Shown: positions 6,704 through 15,538, numbered from the stretch's first letter. The stretch: DNA of 19,166 nucleotides from RYN-431 sp036388295 (GCA_036388295.1 DASVSC010000301.1:1-19166); one strand, 5' to 3'. Made by a program: numbers and translations. Notes: generated by a model from the sequence alone, not told the origin.

Positions 6704-7522
6704 ATGGCCGAACTTTCAACACCTTACGCCGCTCGCGATCACGCCCGCGCCATGCACGGCACCGTCGTCCAGGCGATGCCGACGCTGCCGCCGTCTGCCG
6801 CACGCGATCTTCCCGAGGGTGTCGCCGCCGGTGACGTCGTCTGGGACGAGACCTTCGCCGCCGGCGATTACGGCAGCCGCGTACTGAAGCGCGGCACGCG
6901 CCTGCGTCTGCTCGACCTGCAGGGCGACGCCTGCTGCCAGTTCATCGTTCACAACGCGCGTGAGCCGTTCGAACGCCTCAACATCGCCGACACCGTAAAG
7001 GTGCAATGGAACGGCTACCTCGGCGAAGGAAAACTGCTGCTATCCGACATGGGCCGGGTGCTGATGAGCATCACGCGCGACACCAGCGGCCACCACGACA
7101 CGTTCTGCGGCCCGAGCACCGCGTGGAGCAATGTCCGCCGTTACGGCGAGGGTGAAAACCACTCAAAGCACCCCAGCGGCCGTGACCGGTTCGTCCTGTC
7201 GATGCTCAAGCATGGCCTGGGCAAGAAGGACGTCGCCGGCAGCATCAACTTCTTCAAAAACGTCCGCATCGGCGACGACGGCAGCCTTCACTTCACGCAA
7301 CGGCCGCCGTCACCCGCGGTCATCGAACTGCGGGCCGAGATGGACGTGCTGATCAGCTTGGCCAACTGCCCGCACGTGCTGGACCCGCGATCCGTTTACA
7401 CGGCCACGCCCCTGCGCGTTATCGCTTTTCGTGGACTGCCGACGCCGATTGACGACCCGATTCGCAATGCAGGGCCCGAAAACCAGCGGGCTTTCGAAAA
7501 TGTCGATGATTACCTGCTCTGA
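6704..7522 (+). CDS. DUF1989 urea carboxylase-associated protein, carboxyguanidine deiminase subunit (longer paralogue)
   Basis: A 272-residue DUF1989 protein, the longer member of the urea carboxylase-associated pair (UAAP1 type). These pairs are now known as the CgdAB carboxyguanidine deiminase, which removes ammonia from carboxyguanidine to give allophanate. Which letter this subunit carries I cannot say. Family landmarks are the repeated pattern VLKRGTRLRLLDLQGDACCQFI (57-78), RDTSGHHDTFCGP, GLGKKDVAGSINFFKNV, ELRAEMDVLISLANCPHVLDP and the exit TPLRVIAF. Conserved Cys and His residues in these blocks are candidate metal ligands. An extra N-terminal stretch of about 45 residues and a C-terminal tail set it apart from its partner. 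It begins 9 nt after the preceding stop with only a weak ribosome site. Confidence 0.88.
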   Translation: MAELSTPYAARDHARAMHGTVVQAMPTLPPSAARDLPEGVAAGDVVWDETFAAGDYGSRVLKRGTRLRLLDLQGDACCQFIVHNAREPFERLNIADTVKVQWNGYLGEGKLLLSDMGRVLMSITRDTSGHHDTFCGPSTAWSNVRRYGEGENHSKHPSGRDRFVLSMLKHGLGKKDVAGSINFFKNVRIGDDGSLHFTQRPPSPAVIELRAEMDVLISLANCPHVLDPRSVYTATPLRVIAFRGLPTPIDDPIRNAGPENQRAFENVDDYLL

Positions 7523-7532
7523 CTGAACCGCC

Positions 7533-8147
7533 ATGAACACCGTGCTCGACTTCGTCATTCCCGCCCGTGCCCCGTGGTCGCACGTCGTCAAAGCCGGCCA
7601 GACGCTGCGCGTCATCGACCTGAAAGGCAACCAGGCCGTTGACTGCCTGTTTTACAACGCCGCCGACCCGGCAGAGCGGTACAGCGCAAGCGAAACGGTC
7701 GTGGTCCAGAACAACATCTTCCTCGGCACCGGCACAGTGCTGATGAGCAACGAGGGCCGTCCGATGCTGACGGTAATCGCCGACGACGTCGGCCAGCACG
7801 ACACCAGCGGCGGGGCGTGCAGCTGCGAATCGAACACGCTCCGCTACGGCCACCACACGAAGCACCAGCACGCCTGTGTCGAGAACTTCATCTTCGAACT
7901 CGGCCGCTACGGCCTCGGCAAGCGCGACGTCGTGAGCAACATCAACTGGTTCATGAACGTCCCCGTCCTGCCCGACGGCGCACTCGGCATCGTCGACGGC
8001 ATCAGCGCGCCCGGCAAGGCGCTCGAACTGCGGGCGGAAATGGATACGCTCGTGGTCATCAGCAACTGCCCGCAGATCAACAACCCGTGCAACGGTTTCG
8101 ACCCGACGCCCGTGCGTGTGGTGATTACAGGAGAAGTGGGAAGTTGA
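7533..8147 (+). CDS. DUF1989 urea carboxylase-associated protein, carboxyguanidine deiminase subunit (shorter paralogue)
   Basis: This 204-residue DUF1989 protein (UAAP2 type) is the partner of the previous gene. It shares its core pattern: VVKAGQTLRVIDLKGNQAVD (18-37), GQHDTSGGACSCES, GLGKRDVVSNINWFMNV, ELRAEMDTLVVISNCPQINNP and TPVRVVI. The GACSCES and CPQINNPCNGFDPTP blocks carry cysteines that may bind a metal. Together the two proteins should form the heteromeric carboxyguanidine deiminase that turns a carboxylase meant for urea into a guanidine pathway. It starts 10 nt after the previous stop. The last codons (encoding VGS) and the TGA lie in the left arm of the palindrome at 8138-8211, so the native C-terminus may have been altered when that element arrived. 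Confidence 0.88.
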   Translation: MNTVLDFVIPARAPWSHVVKAGQTLRVIDLKGNQAVDCLFYNAADPAERYSASETVVVQNNIFLGTGTVLMSNEGRPMLTVIADDVGQHDTSGGACSCESNTLRYGHHTKHQHACVENFIFELGRYGLGKRDVVSNINWFMNVPVLPDGALGIVDGISAPGKALELRAEMDTLVVISNCPQINNPCNGFDPTPVRVVITGEVGS

Positions 8148-8211
8148 GAGTGGGAAGCGGGGAGTAAGACGGAGTGTTCGCCTTCTTCCCACTTCCCACT
8201 CTCAACTTCCC
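8138..8211. repeat. Long palindromic element with 20-bp perfect arms
   Basis: GGGAAGTTGAGAGTGGGAAG (8138-8157) is repeated exactly in inverted orientation at 8192-8211. Pairing continues inward with interruptions, closing a loop near 8169-8180. GTGGGAAG occurs twice in the left arm (8136-8143, 8150-8157). The strong purine/pyrimidine split of the arms is unlike the surrounding genes. It covers the stop codon of the deiminase gene and nearly the whole gap before the carboxylase start. It looks like a small dispersed palindromic repeat, although I see only one copy here. Confidence 0.85.
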
Positions 8212-8223
8212 CCTATTAGATTC

Positions 8224-11200
8224 ATGTTCAAAAAAGTGTTGATCGCCAATCGCGGCGCCATTGCCTGCCGCATCATTCGCACGCTGCGGAAGATGAACGT
8301 CGGCTCGGTCGCCGTATTCAGTGAGGCCGACGCTCATTCGCTGCACGTTTCGATGGCCGACGAAGCGGTCTGCATTGGCCCGGCGCTGGCCGCGGACAGT
8401 TATTTGCGTGGCGACAAGATTCTGGAAGCCGCGTTCAAGACCGGCGCAGAGGCCGTTCATCCCGGCTACGGGTTCCTTTCCGAAAATCCGGATTTCGCCG
8501 ACGCCTGCGAAAAAGCCGGCGTTCGCTTCATCGGGCCCACCGCCGAGCAGATGCGCGCCTTCGGCCTGAAGCACACCGCACGCGAATTGGCCCGTGACGC
8601 CGGCGTACCCCTGTCGCCCGGCACGGATCTGCTCGAATCGCTCGACGCCGCGGTCGACGCCGCCCAGCACATCGGCTACCCGGTCATGCTTAAAAGTACC
8701 GCCGGCGGCGGTGGCATCGGCATGCGGCTCTGTTCCGCCGAATCGGAATTGGCCGAAGCGTTCGAAGCCGTGCGGCGGCTCGGCACGAACAACTTCAAAC
8801 ACAGCGGCCTGTACCTGGAAAAGTACATCGCCAATGCCCGCCATATCGAAGTGCAGCTTTTCGGCGATGGCCAGGGCAGTGTCGTCGCCATCGGCGAGCG
8901 CGACTGCTCGGCCCAGCGTCGCAACCAGAAAGTGATCGAAGAAACACCCGCCCCGAACTTTTCGGACGCGCAGCGCGACGCCCTGTTCGCCGCCGCCGAA
9001 CAGCTCGGCCGCCGTGTCGGCTACCGCTCGGCCGGCACGGTCGAGTTCATCGTCGATGCCGATACGGGCGCGTACTACTTCCTGGAAGTGAACACGCGGC
9101 TGCAAGTCGAACACGGCGTGACCGAACAGGTTGCCGGCATCGACCTCGTCGAATGGATGGTTCGTGCCGCGGCAGGGGAGCTGCGCCTCGACACCTTCCG
9201 CCGCCAGAATAGCGGCGCCAGCATTCAAGTCCGCCTCTATGCGGAAGATCCGGCTAAGCAGTTCCAGCCCAGCACGGGCGTGTTGACCGACGTTCACTTT
9301 CCGGCCGACGCGCGCGTGGAGACGTGGGTCGAACCCGGCAGCGAGATCAGCAGTTTCTATGACCCGATGATCGCCAAGCTGATCGTCACCGGCAGTGACC
9401 GCGCGGACGCGCTGGCGAAAATGCGTACGGCCTTGGCCGACACAAGACTGGCCGGCATTGAGACGAATCTCGGTTACCTGCGCGCGTTGGCTGCGGACGA
9501 AACCGTCGCCGCCGGGCGCATCACGACGCAATTCCTCGGCAGGTTCGGTTACACGCCCCAGACGATCGACGTGCTGCGCGGCGGCACGCACGTCACCGTG
9601 CAGGACACGCCCGGCCGCCTCGGCTATTGGGACATCGGCGTGCCGCCGAGCGGGCCGATGGACGCGTACGCATTTCGACTGGCCAATCGGGCGGTCGGCA
9701 ACGACGAGGCCGCGGCGGGGCTTGAGATCACGGTCAGCGGGCCGACGCTGCGGTTCAACGTGGCCGCCGTCGTGGCCGTGTGTGGCGCGGCGATGGACGT
9801 GTCGGTCGATGGCAAGGCCGTCAACATATGGCAGCCGGTCGCCGTCCCGGCCGGTGGGAAGCTGGAATTGGGAAAGATCCTCGGGCCCGGCGCTCGCGCT
9901 TACTTGGCCATCGCCGGCGGCATCGACGTGCCGAAATATCTCGGCTCGCGGGCGACCTTCACGCTCGGCAAGTTCGGCGGCCACGGCGGCCGGCCGTTGC
10001 GCGCGGGGGACGTGCTGCGGGCGATGCCCGTGACGGCGTCCGACCGTCAGCCGACGCCGCCAGAGTTCATCCCGCAGTACAGCAACCACTGGGAGATCGG
10101 CGTCTTGTACGGCCCGCACGGCGCGCCCGACTTTTTCACCCAACCGGACATCGACACCTTCTTCTCCACTGACTGGAAGGTTCACTACAACTCCGACCGC
10201 ACCGGCACGCGCCTGATCGGCCCCGCGCCGCAGTGGGCACGGGCCGACGGCGGCGAGGCCGGCCTGCATCCGTCGAACATTCACGACAACGCTTACGCCA
10301 TCGGCTCGATCGATTTCACCGGCAACATGCCCGTCGTCCTCGGCCCGGACGGCCCGAGCCTGGGCGGCTTCGTCTGCCCGGCCACCGTGGTGCGAGCCGA
10401 ACTATGGAAGATGGGTCAGGTGCGTGCGGGCGACACGATCCGCTTCAAGTGCCTGTCGCAGGACGAAGCCGCCGCGCTGGACGCCGAGATCGAATCCCGC
10501 ATCACCGGCACAGCGATTCAGCCGCCCGCGGCCTCGCTGCCGTGCGAGCGGTGGAACCCGATCCTTCAACTCACGTCCTCAACGGACACGACCCCGCTCG
10601 TCGTCTATCGCCAGGACGGCGACACCTATCTGCTCGTCGAGTACGGCCCACTCGTGCTCGACCTGGACCTGCGTTTTCGCGTGCAGTTGCTGTATCAGGT
10701 CATGGTCGATCAAAAAGTGCCGGGCATCATCGATCTGACGCCCGGCATTCGTTCGCTGCACGTGCATTACGACAGCCGCGTGTTGCCGGTGGATCGCCTG
10801 CTGGAACTGCTGCAAACCGCTGAACGGACGCTGCCGGACGTGAACGACACGGAGGTTCCGACGCGCATCGTCCATCTGCCGCTGTCGTGGGACGATCCGG
10901 CGTGCCAGCTGGCCATTCAGAAGTACATGCAGTCGGTGCGCAGCGACGCGCCGTGGTGCCCGAGTAATATCGAGTTCATCCGCCGGATCAACGGGTTGGA
11001 GTCGATCGAAGACGTAAAGCGCATCGTGTTCGACGCAAGCTACCTCGTCCTCGGCCTCGGCGACGTTTACTTAGGGGCCCCGGTCGCCACGCCACTGGAC
11101 CCACGGCACCGCCTGGTGACGACCAAGTACAACCCCGCCCGCACGTGGACGGCGGAAAACAGCGTCGGCATCGGCGGGGCCTACATGTGTGTCTACGGCA

Positions 11201-11835
11201 TGGAAGGGCCCGGCGGTTATCAGTTCGTGGGCCGGACGGTGCAGATGTGGAACACGTACCGGCAGACCAAGAACTTCACGGACGGCCGTCCATGGCTGCT
11301 GCGGTTCTTCGATCAGATCCGCTTCTACCCCGTCTCGGCCGAGGAATTGCTTCGCCTGCGGCAGGAGGTCATCCACGGCCGGTTCGAGTTGAAGATCGAG
11401 CACGGCACGTTCCGCCTGCGCGATTATCACGCGTTCCTCGCCAGCGAAAGCGAATCCATCGCTGCGTTCCGCGCGACGCAACGCGCGGCGTTCGCGGCCG
11501 AGCGAGACCGCTGGGCGGCGGCGGGGCAGGACGTGGTAGCATCCGACCCGGTCGACGTCGCTGAGGCCGCGCCAATGGAACTGGCGGCCGGACTGGAAGC
11601 GGTCACGGCGGAGGTGCCGGGAAATGTCTGGAAAATCGACGTCACGGCCGGTCAAACAATCGCCGCGGGCGATCGCCTGGGGATTATTGAATCAATGAAA
11701 ATGGAAATTCCCGTCGTATCACCCTTCGCCGGCCGGGTGGCGGACGTGTTCGCCGTGCAAGGCAAACTGGTGACGGCGGGGCAGTTGCTGTTTTCGATTG
11801 ACACGAAGCACGAAGCGCCCGTCAATGAATCGTGA
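8224..11835 (+). CDS. Biotin-dependent urea/guanidine carboxylase
   Basis: A 1203-residue single-chain carboxylase, the usual bacterial length. Domains in order: biotin carboxylase (1 to about 448), with KSTAGGGGIGM (157-167) and EVNTRLQVEH (288-297), where E288, N290 and R292 coincide with E. coli AccC numbering; KipA/AHS2-like part of the carboxyltransferase (about 455-780); KipI/AHS1-like part (about 795-1010); and biotinyl domain (about 1128-1197), with biotin lysine K1159 in ESMKMEIP. It carboxylates urea or guanidine using ATP and bicarbonate. The linked DUF1989 pair favours guanidine as the main substrate. MFKKVLIANRGAIACRI fixes the start, yet no Shine-Dalgarno sequence precedes it; the leader is the palindrome's right arm. 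It is the last gene of the operon and its 3' end overlaps the next, convergent gene by 14 bp. Confidence 0.95.
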   Translation: MFKKVLIANRGAIACRIIRTLRKMNVGSVAVFSEADAHSLHVSMADEAVCIGPALAADSYLRGDKILEAAFKTGAEAVHPGYGFLSENPDFADACEKAGVRFIGPTAEQMRAFGLKHTARELARDAGVPLSPGTDLLESLDAAVDAAQHIGYPVMLKSTAGGGGIGMRLCSAESELAEAFEAVRRLGTNNFKHSGLYLEKYIANARHIEVQLFGDGQGSVVAIGERDCSAQRRNQKVIEETPAPNFSDAQRDALFAAAEQLGRRVGYRSAGTVEFIVDADTGAYYFLEVNTRLQVEHGVTEQVAGIDLVEWMVRAAAGELRLDTFRRQNSGASIQVRLYAEDPAKQFQPSTGVLTDVHFPADARVETWVEPGSEISSFYDPMIAKLIVTGSDRADALAKMRTALADTRLAGIETNLGYLRALAADETVAAGRITTQFLGRFGYTPQTIDVLRGGTHVTVQDTPGRLGYWDIGVPPSGPMDAYAFRLANRAVGNDEAAAGLEITVSGPTLRFNVAAVVAVCGAAMDVSVDGKAVNIWQPVAVPAGGKLELGKILGPGARAYLAIAGGIDVPKYLGSRATFTLGKFGGHGGRPLRAGDVLRAMPVTASDRQPTPPEFIPQYSNHWEIGVLYGPHGAPDFFTQPDIDTFFSTDWKVHYNSDRTGTRLIGPAPQWARADGGEAGLHPSNIHDNAYAIGSIDFTGNMPVVLGPDGPSLGGFVCPATVVRAELWKMGQVRAGDTIRFKCLSQDEAAALDAEIESRITGTAIQPPAASLPCERWNPILQLTSSTDTTPLVVYRQDGDTYLLVEYGPLVLDLDLRFRVQLLYQVMVDQKVPGIIDLTPGIRSLHVHYDSRVLPVDRLLELLQTAERTLPDVNDTEVPTRIVHLPLSWDDPACQLAIQKYMQSVRSDAPWCPSNIEFIRRINGLESIEDVKRIVFDASYLVLGLGDVYLGAPVATPLDPRHRLVTTKYNPARTWTAENSVGIGGAYMCVYGMEGPGGYQFVGRTVQMWNTYRQTKNFTDGRPWLLRFFDQIRFYPVSAEELLRLRQEVIHGRFELKIEHGTFRLRDYHAFLASESESIAAFRATQRAAFAAERDRWAAAGQDVVASDPVDVAEAAPMELAAGLEAVTAEVPGNVWKIDVTAGQTIAAGDRLGIIESMKMEIPVVSPFAGRVADVFAVQGKLVTAGQLLFSIDTKHEAPVNES

Positions 11836-12532
11836 TGAGACGTAACGGGTTCTCGATCGTTAAACGGTCGAGTTCCGCGGCCCCGACCAAATCGGCCGCC
11901 CGTTCCAGGCCGAGCAGACGGCGGCCGAGGGTGTCGATGCGGTGAACGTCGCTGCCGAGCAGAAAGTATCGCCTTTCGCGCAGCCATCGTGTCGCCAGGC
12001 GGCCGCGGAGCGTGGTTTCGCCTTCGCCGACACATTCCAGATTGCACTGGAGCAGCAGCCCTAGGTCACCCGCCCGAGCGACTACGTCCGGATCCCTTTG
12101 CACGGCTTCGATACGTTCCGGGTGCGCCAGGATCGGCGTGATGCCTGCGTCCACCATCTTCCGCACGGCCTTCTCGAAGTAGGGCGGCAGGGTGTCTGTC
12201 CAGAAGTCGAACAACGCGTACTTGCCGGCGTTGTCGTACGTCACAAGGTCTTCCGCCGGCGTTGCCAGGAACTGGCGAGAAAGGTGCATCTCGCCACCGG
12301 CGTGGAGCGTCAGATTCACGTCCGCCGCGTCCAGCGCCGCCTGCAGTTCCGCGACGCGCAGGGCGGTGGTGACGGTGGTGTTATCCAGCTGCGGCCAGAT
12401 GTGCGGCGTGCAGACGAGGCGGCTGTAACCGGCCGCGGCCATGCGGCGGGCGATGGCGATCGATTCGTCGAGCGTCCGGCTGCCGTCGTCGACGCCGGGC
12501 AGCAGGTGGGCGTGTACGTCAATGCGTCCCAT
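11822..12532 (-). CDS. PHP-type protein tyrosine phosphatase, CpsB/YwqE-like
   Basis: This 236-residue protein carries the metal-binding pattern of the PHP phosphatase family: RIDVHAHLLPGVDDG (3-17; D5, H7, H9), VCTPHIWP (40-47; H44), GGEMHL (79-84; E81), ILAHPER (134-140; H137) and LLGSDVHR (191-198; D195, H197). Relatives dephosphorylate tyrosine kinases that control capsule or exopolysaccharide export, but no such kinase or polymerase gene is present here. I chose the ATG at 12530-12532 because the family starts exactly at this IDVHAH block; the frame is open further upstream but that part is arginine-rich and not family-like. It converges on the carboxylase gene with a 14-bp overlap, and it diverges from the PIN-like gene across 118 bp. 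Confidence 0.85.
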   Translation of the reverse strand: MGRIDVHAHLLPGVDDGSRTLDESIAIARRMAAAGYSRLVCTPHIWPQLDNTTVTTALRVAELQAALDAADVNLTLHAGGEMHLSRQFLATPAEDLVTYDNAGKYALFDFWTDTLPPYFEKAVRKMVDAGITPILAHPERIEAVQRDPDVVARAGDLGLLLQCNLECVGEGETTLRGRLATRWLRERRYFLLGSDVHRIDTLGRRLLGLERAADLVGAAELDRLTIENPLRLITIH

Positions 12533-12650
12533 CCCGTGGAGCTTGCGTCGCCGTGGCCTACGGGTCAAGGGTGAACACGGCGGACGGCAGGCGGAACGAT
12601 TTCCGATGCACTCGCGGCCGATGCCCATTTCCCGTACGATCGCCCGCCGC

Positions 12651-13031
12651 ATGCGTTGGCTGCTTCATGGCAATCTCACTCCGGCCGTCGGCGAAGCCCT
12701 CGTCCGTCACGGCCACACCGCCGACCGCGTCGGCCGTGGGGCGGATCAGGTCGCCAACCGGGATGAACTGATTGAATTGGTTCGAAAGTCGCAGCGCGAC
12801 CTGGTCACCACTGACAATGAGTTCGTTCACTACCTGATCGAAACGCCGACGAAGCTCGGTCGCAGCGTCGTTCACCTGCAGCTCGAGGGCGCGGACGTCG
12901 AACAGGACGACGCCATTGATCGCCTGTTCAAGCGCTACAAGCGATTGAAGCCGGGCATGCTCTACACCGTTACCGAAACCCGCGTCAAAGTCCGGCAGCT
13001 GCCCAGCGGGCTCGCCACACCTCGCGAATAA
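12651..13031 (+). CDS. Small PIN-like (DUF5615/Mut7-C-like) protein
   Basis: A 126-residue protein whose pattern resembles the DUF5615/Mut7-C PIN-like fold: a short first strand followed by NLTPAVGEALVRHGH (8-22), then a central RDLVTTDNEFVHYL block, and a last acidic/aromatic part. PIN-like proteins are usually metal-dependent RNases or toxins. The first acidic ligand, normally in a LLDENL-type strand, is replaced here: the strand reads LLHGNL, so H6 stands where Asp is expected. Activity is therefore doubtful. No antitoxin-like gene is adjacent. I chose the ATG at 12651 because the fold begins there; an in-frame ATG at 12621 would add ten residues. The kinase gene starts 3 nt after its stop, so they are probably co-transcribed. 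Confidence 0.65.
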   Translation: MRWLLHGNLTPAVGEALVRHGHTADRVGRGADQVANRDELIELVRKSQRDLVTTDNEFVHYLIETPTKLGRSVVHLQLEGADVEQDDAIDRLFKRYKRLKPGMLYTVTETRVKVRQLPSGLATPRE

Positions 13032-13034
13032 ATT

Positions 13035-13940
<906 letters not shown>

Positions 13941-14001
13941 GACGCGGCTAAAAACAAGGTCAATTTCGAATCGACCGAAATGCGACTCGACGCCGTCGGA
14001 A

Positions 14002-14022
14002 CGGGTAAACTCTTCGTACCCG
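14002..14022 (+). promoter_or_regulatory. Hairpin directly before a start codon
   Basis: CGGGTA (14002-14007) pairs with TACCCG (14017-14022) around a 9-nt loop, ending one base before the ATG at 14024. It occupies the usual ribosome-binding position of the thioredoxin-fold gene, where no Shine-Dalgarno sequence is seen. It may restrict initiation, or it may be chance in GC-rich DNA. Confidence 0.35.
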
Positions 14023-14023
14023 A

Positions 14024-14578
14024 ATGCCCGACGCATCCTCAACACCACCGCCGGCCCGCCTCGCCGTTCCGCTGGACCCGAACCGCGACCACGCGCTAGG
14101 CCCGTGGTCGGCTCCCGCACAACTGCTCGAATACGGCGACTACGAATGCCCGGACTGCCTGCGGGCCCATCCGGTGCTGGACCGGGTACGCGAACGCTTC
14201 GGCGACCGCCTGCTGTTCGCGTTCCGCCATTTCCCGCTTTTCACGGTTCATCGCCACGCGTCCGTCGCCGCGCAAGCGGCCGAGGCGGCGGCGGCCCAGG
14301 GGAAGTTCTGGGCCATGCACGATTTGCTTTACCGCAACCAGGACCGCCTCGATCCGCCCGACCTGACGCACTACGCGCTCAAGGCGGGCCTTGAGGTTTA
14401 TCGTTTCGAGAACGCGTTGGCCGACGGTACTTATCGCCAGCGGGTGCAAAGTGATTTCGAAGGCGCTCAGCGCAGCGGCGTACGCGGCACGCCGACGCTG
14501 TTCCTCAACGGCGTCCGCTACGAGGGCCCCGTCGAAGTCGACGCGTTGGCCGAGGCAATCGAACGTTCGGGTGCGTAA
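14024..14578 (+). CDS. Cytosolic DsbA-like thioredoxin-fold protein
   Basis: A 184-residue DsbA/thioredoxin_4-type protein. The redox motif CPDC (42-45) sits in LLEYGDYECPDCLRAHP, and the cis-proline loop is RGTPTLFLNG (P157). The helical insert between them (about 75-140) is typical of this family. No signal peptide or membrane anchor is seen, so a cytosolic disulfide or mycothiol-independent reductase role is likely; exported DsbA function is not supported. Similar domains also occur attached to NhaA antiporters, but no antiporter gene lies here. The gene is separated from the kinase by 83 bp and converges on the aldolase gene with an 81-bp gap that holds no clear terminator. Confidence 0.85.
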   Translation: MPDASSTPPPARLAVPLDPNRDHALGPWSAPAQLLEYGDYECPDCLRAHPVLDRVRERFGDRLLFAFRHFPLFTVHRHASVAAQAAEAAAAQGKFWAMHDLLYRNQDRLDPPDLTHYALKAGLEVYRFENALADGTYRQRVQSDFEGAQRSGVRGTPTLFLNGVRYEGPVEVDALAEAIERSGA

Positions 14579-14659
14579 AAAAGTCGAAGCCGATACGTTT
14601 CGGTAGCCACCGTCTCACGGATCAAGAGGCATTCAAGACGCCATGGCGAAGTTGAAGCC

Positions 14660-15538
14660 TTACGCGTTTCGTTGGGCCGTTCCGAGCTCGGCTAAGACTC
14701 GCTTTGTAATCGTCCGCACCAATGTCTCCATGTCCTCCGGCGACAAGTCTTGCGGGATCAGGCGCCTGATCCGCGAATCCAAATCAACTGGCGGCTGACT
14801 TCCGGCAGGCCGGCCAGCGCCGAAGCGGCTGACGAACTCGCTGTTCTCGCAGACGGATTCGCCTTTTTTAGCGGCGTCGGTGCGCGGGTCGGTCAAGCCG
14901 AAATTGCTTTTGAGCGCGATGAGTTCGTTCATCTGCTCCAGACCGAGCGTGTTCACGCGGCCGAGCTGCGCGGCCAGCAGCAGGATGCGGGCGTAGGCGT
15001 CGACGATTTCTAATTTGTAGTAGCACTGTTCCAGATCGGTGTCGAAGCAGACCACGCCATGGTTGCCCATTAAAACGGTGTTGCTGTTCTGGACGAACGG
15101 CAGAATGCTCTCAGCCAGGCGGTGGTCGCCGGGCGTGACGTACTTCGCCATCCGCACCGGCCCGAGAAACACTTCGGCCTCAGGATGAATGCCTGTCGGC
15201 AGATCGACGCCGGCGACCGCGAACGCCGTGGCGTGCGGCGGGTGACTGTGAATGACGGCGACAACATCGGGCCGGGCGTTGTAGATCGCGGCGTGCATCA
15301 GAAACTCGCTGCTCCGCTTCAGCCGCCCGGCCAATTGATGGCCACTGCCGTCGACGGTGCAGAGGTCATCGGGGCTTAGATTCCCTTTGCTGACGCCCGT
15401 GGGCGTACAGAGAAACAGATTCGGCCCGAGGCGGTACGAGTGGTTTCCCTCGTTGCCGGCGCAAAATCCTTTCTGCCAGATCCGCCGGCCGATGTCGCAC
15501 AGCTGCTGCTTGATTTCGTATTCGTTGGCGGCGGTCAT
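14660..15538 (-). CDS. Class II aldolase (FucA/RhaD-like) with a microcompartment-type C-terminal tail
   Basis: This 292-residue zinc aldolase has a FucA-like core with the ligand pattern shifted by five residues from E. coli FucA: E78 (SSEFLMHAA), H97 and H99 (VIHSHPPHATAF) and H160 (MGNHGVV). Such enzymes split fuculose- or rhamnulose-phosphate into dihydroxyacetone phosphate and lactaldehyde. FucA has about 215 residues. Here some 77 more follow: a flexible linker rich in Gly and Pro (235-252), then an amphipathic helix (266-286, ending LVRTITKRVLAEL). This resembles an encapsulation peptide of bacterial microcompartment cargo, and planctomycetal microcompartments contain this aldolase class. 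No shell gene is present in the window. The start follows GGAG at a 5-nt spacing. Confidence 0.88.
   Translation of the reverse strand: MTAANEYEIKQQLCDIGRRIWQKGFCAGNEGNHSYRLGPNLFLCTPTGVSKGNLSPDDLCTVDGSGHQLAGRLKRSSEFLMHAAIYNARPDVVAVIHSHPPHATAFAVAGVDLPTGIHPEAEVFLGPVRMAKYVTPGDHRLAESILPFVQNSNTVLMGNHGVVCFDTDLEQCYYKLEIVDAYARILLLAAQLGRVNTLGLEQMNELIALKSNFGLTDPRTDAAKKGESVCENSEFVSRFGAGRPAGSQPPVDLDSRIRRLIPQDLSPEDMETLVRTITKRVLAELGTAQRNA

Noticed and set aside
8125..10284. Long minus-strand open frame (719 codons) opposite the carboxylase
   Set aside because: It mirrors the third-position GC bias of the carboxylase gene, whose domains are complete on the plus strand.
12441..12650. Longer N-terminus for the PIN-like protein
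   Set aside because: The extra residues are overlapping shadow sequence of the phosphatase gene and upstream region, while the fold starts at MRWLLHGNL.
14579..14659. Possible bidirectional terminator between the thioredoxin-fold and aldolase genes
   Set aside because: Only a weak CCGA/TCGG stem is present, with no T-rich tract on either strand.
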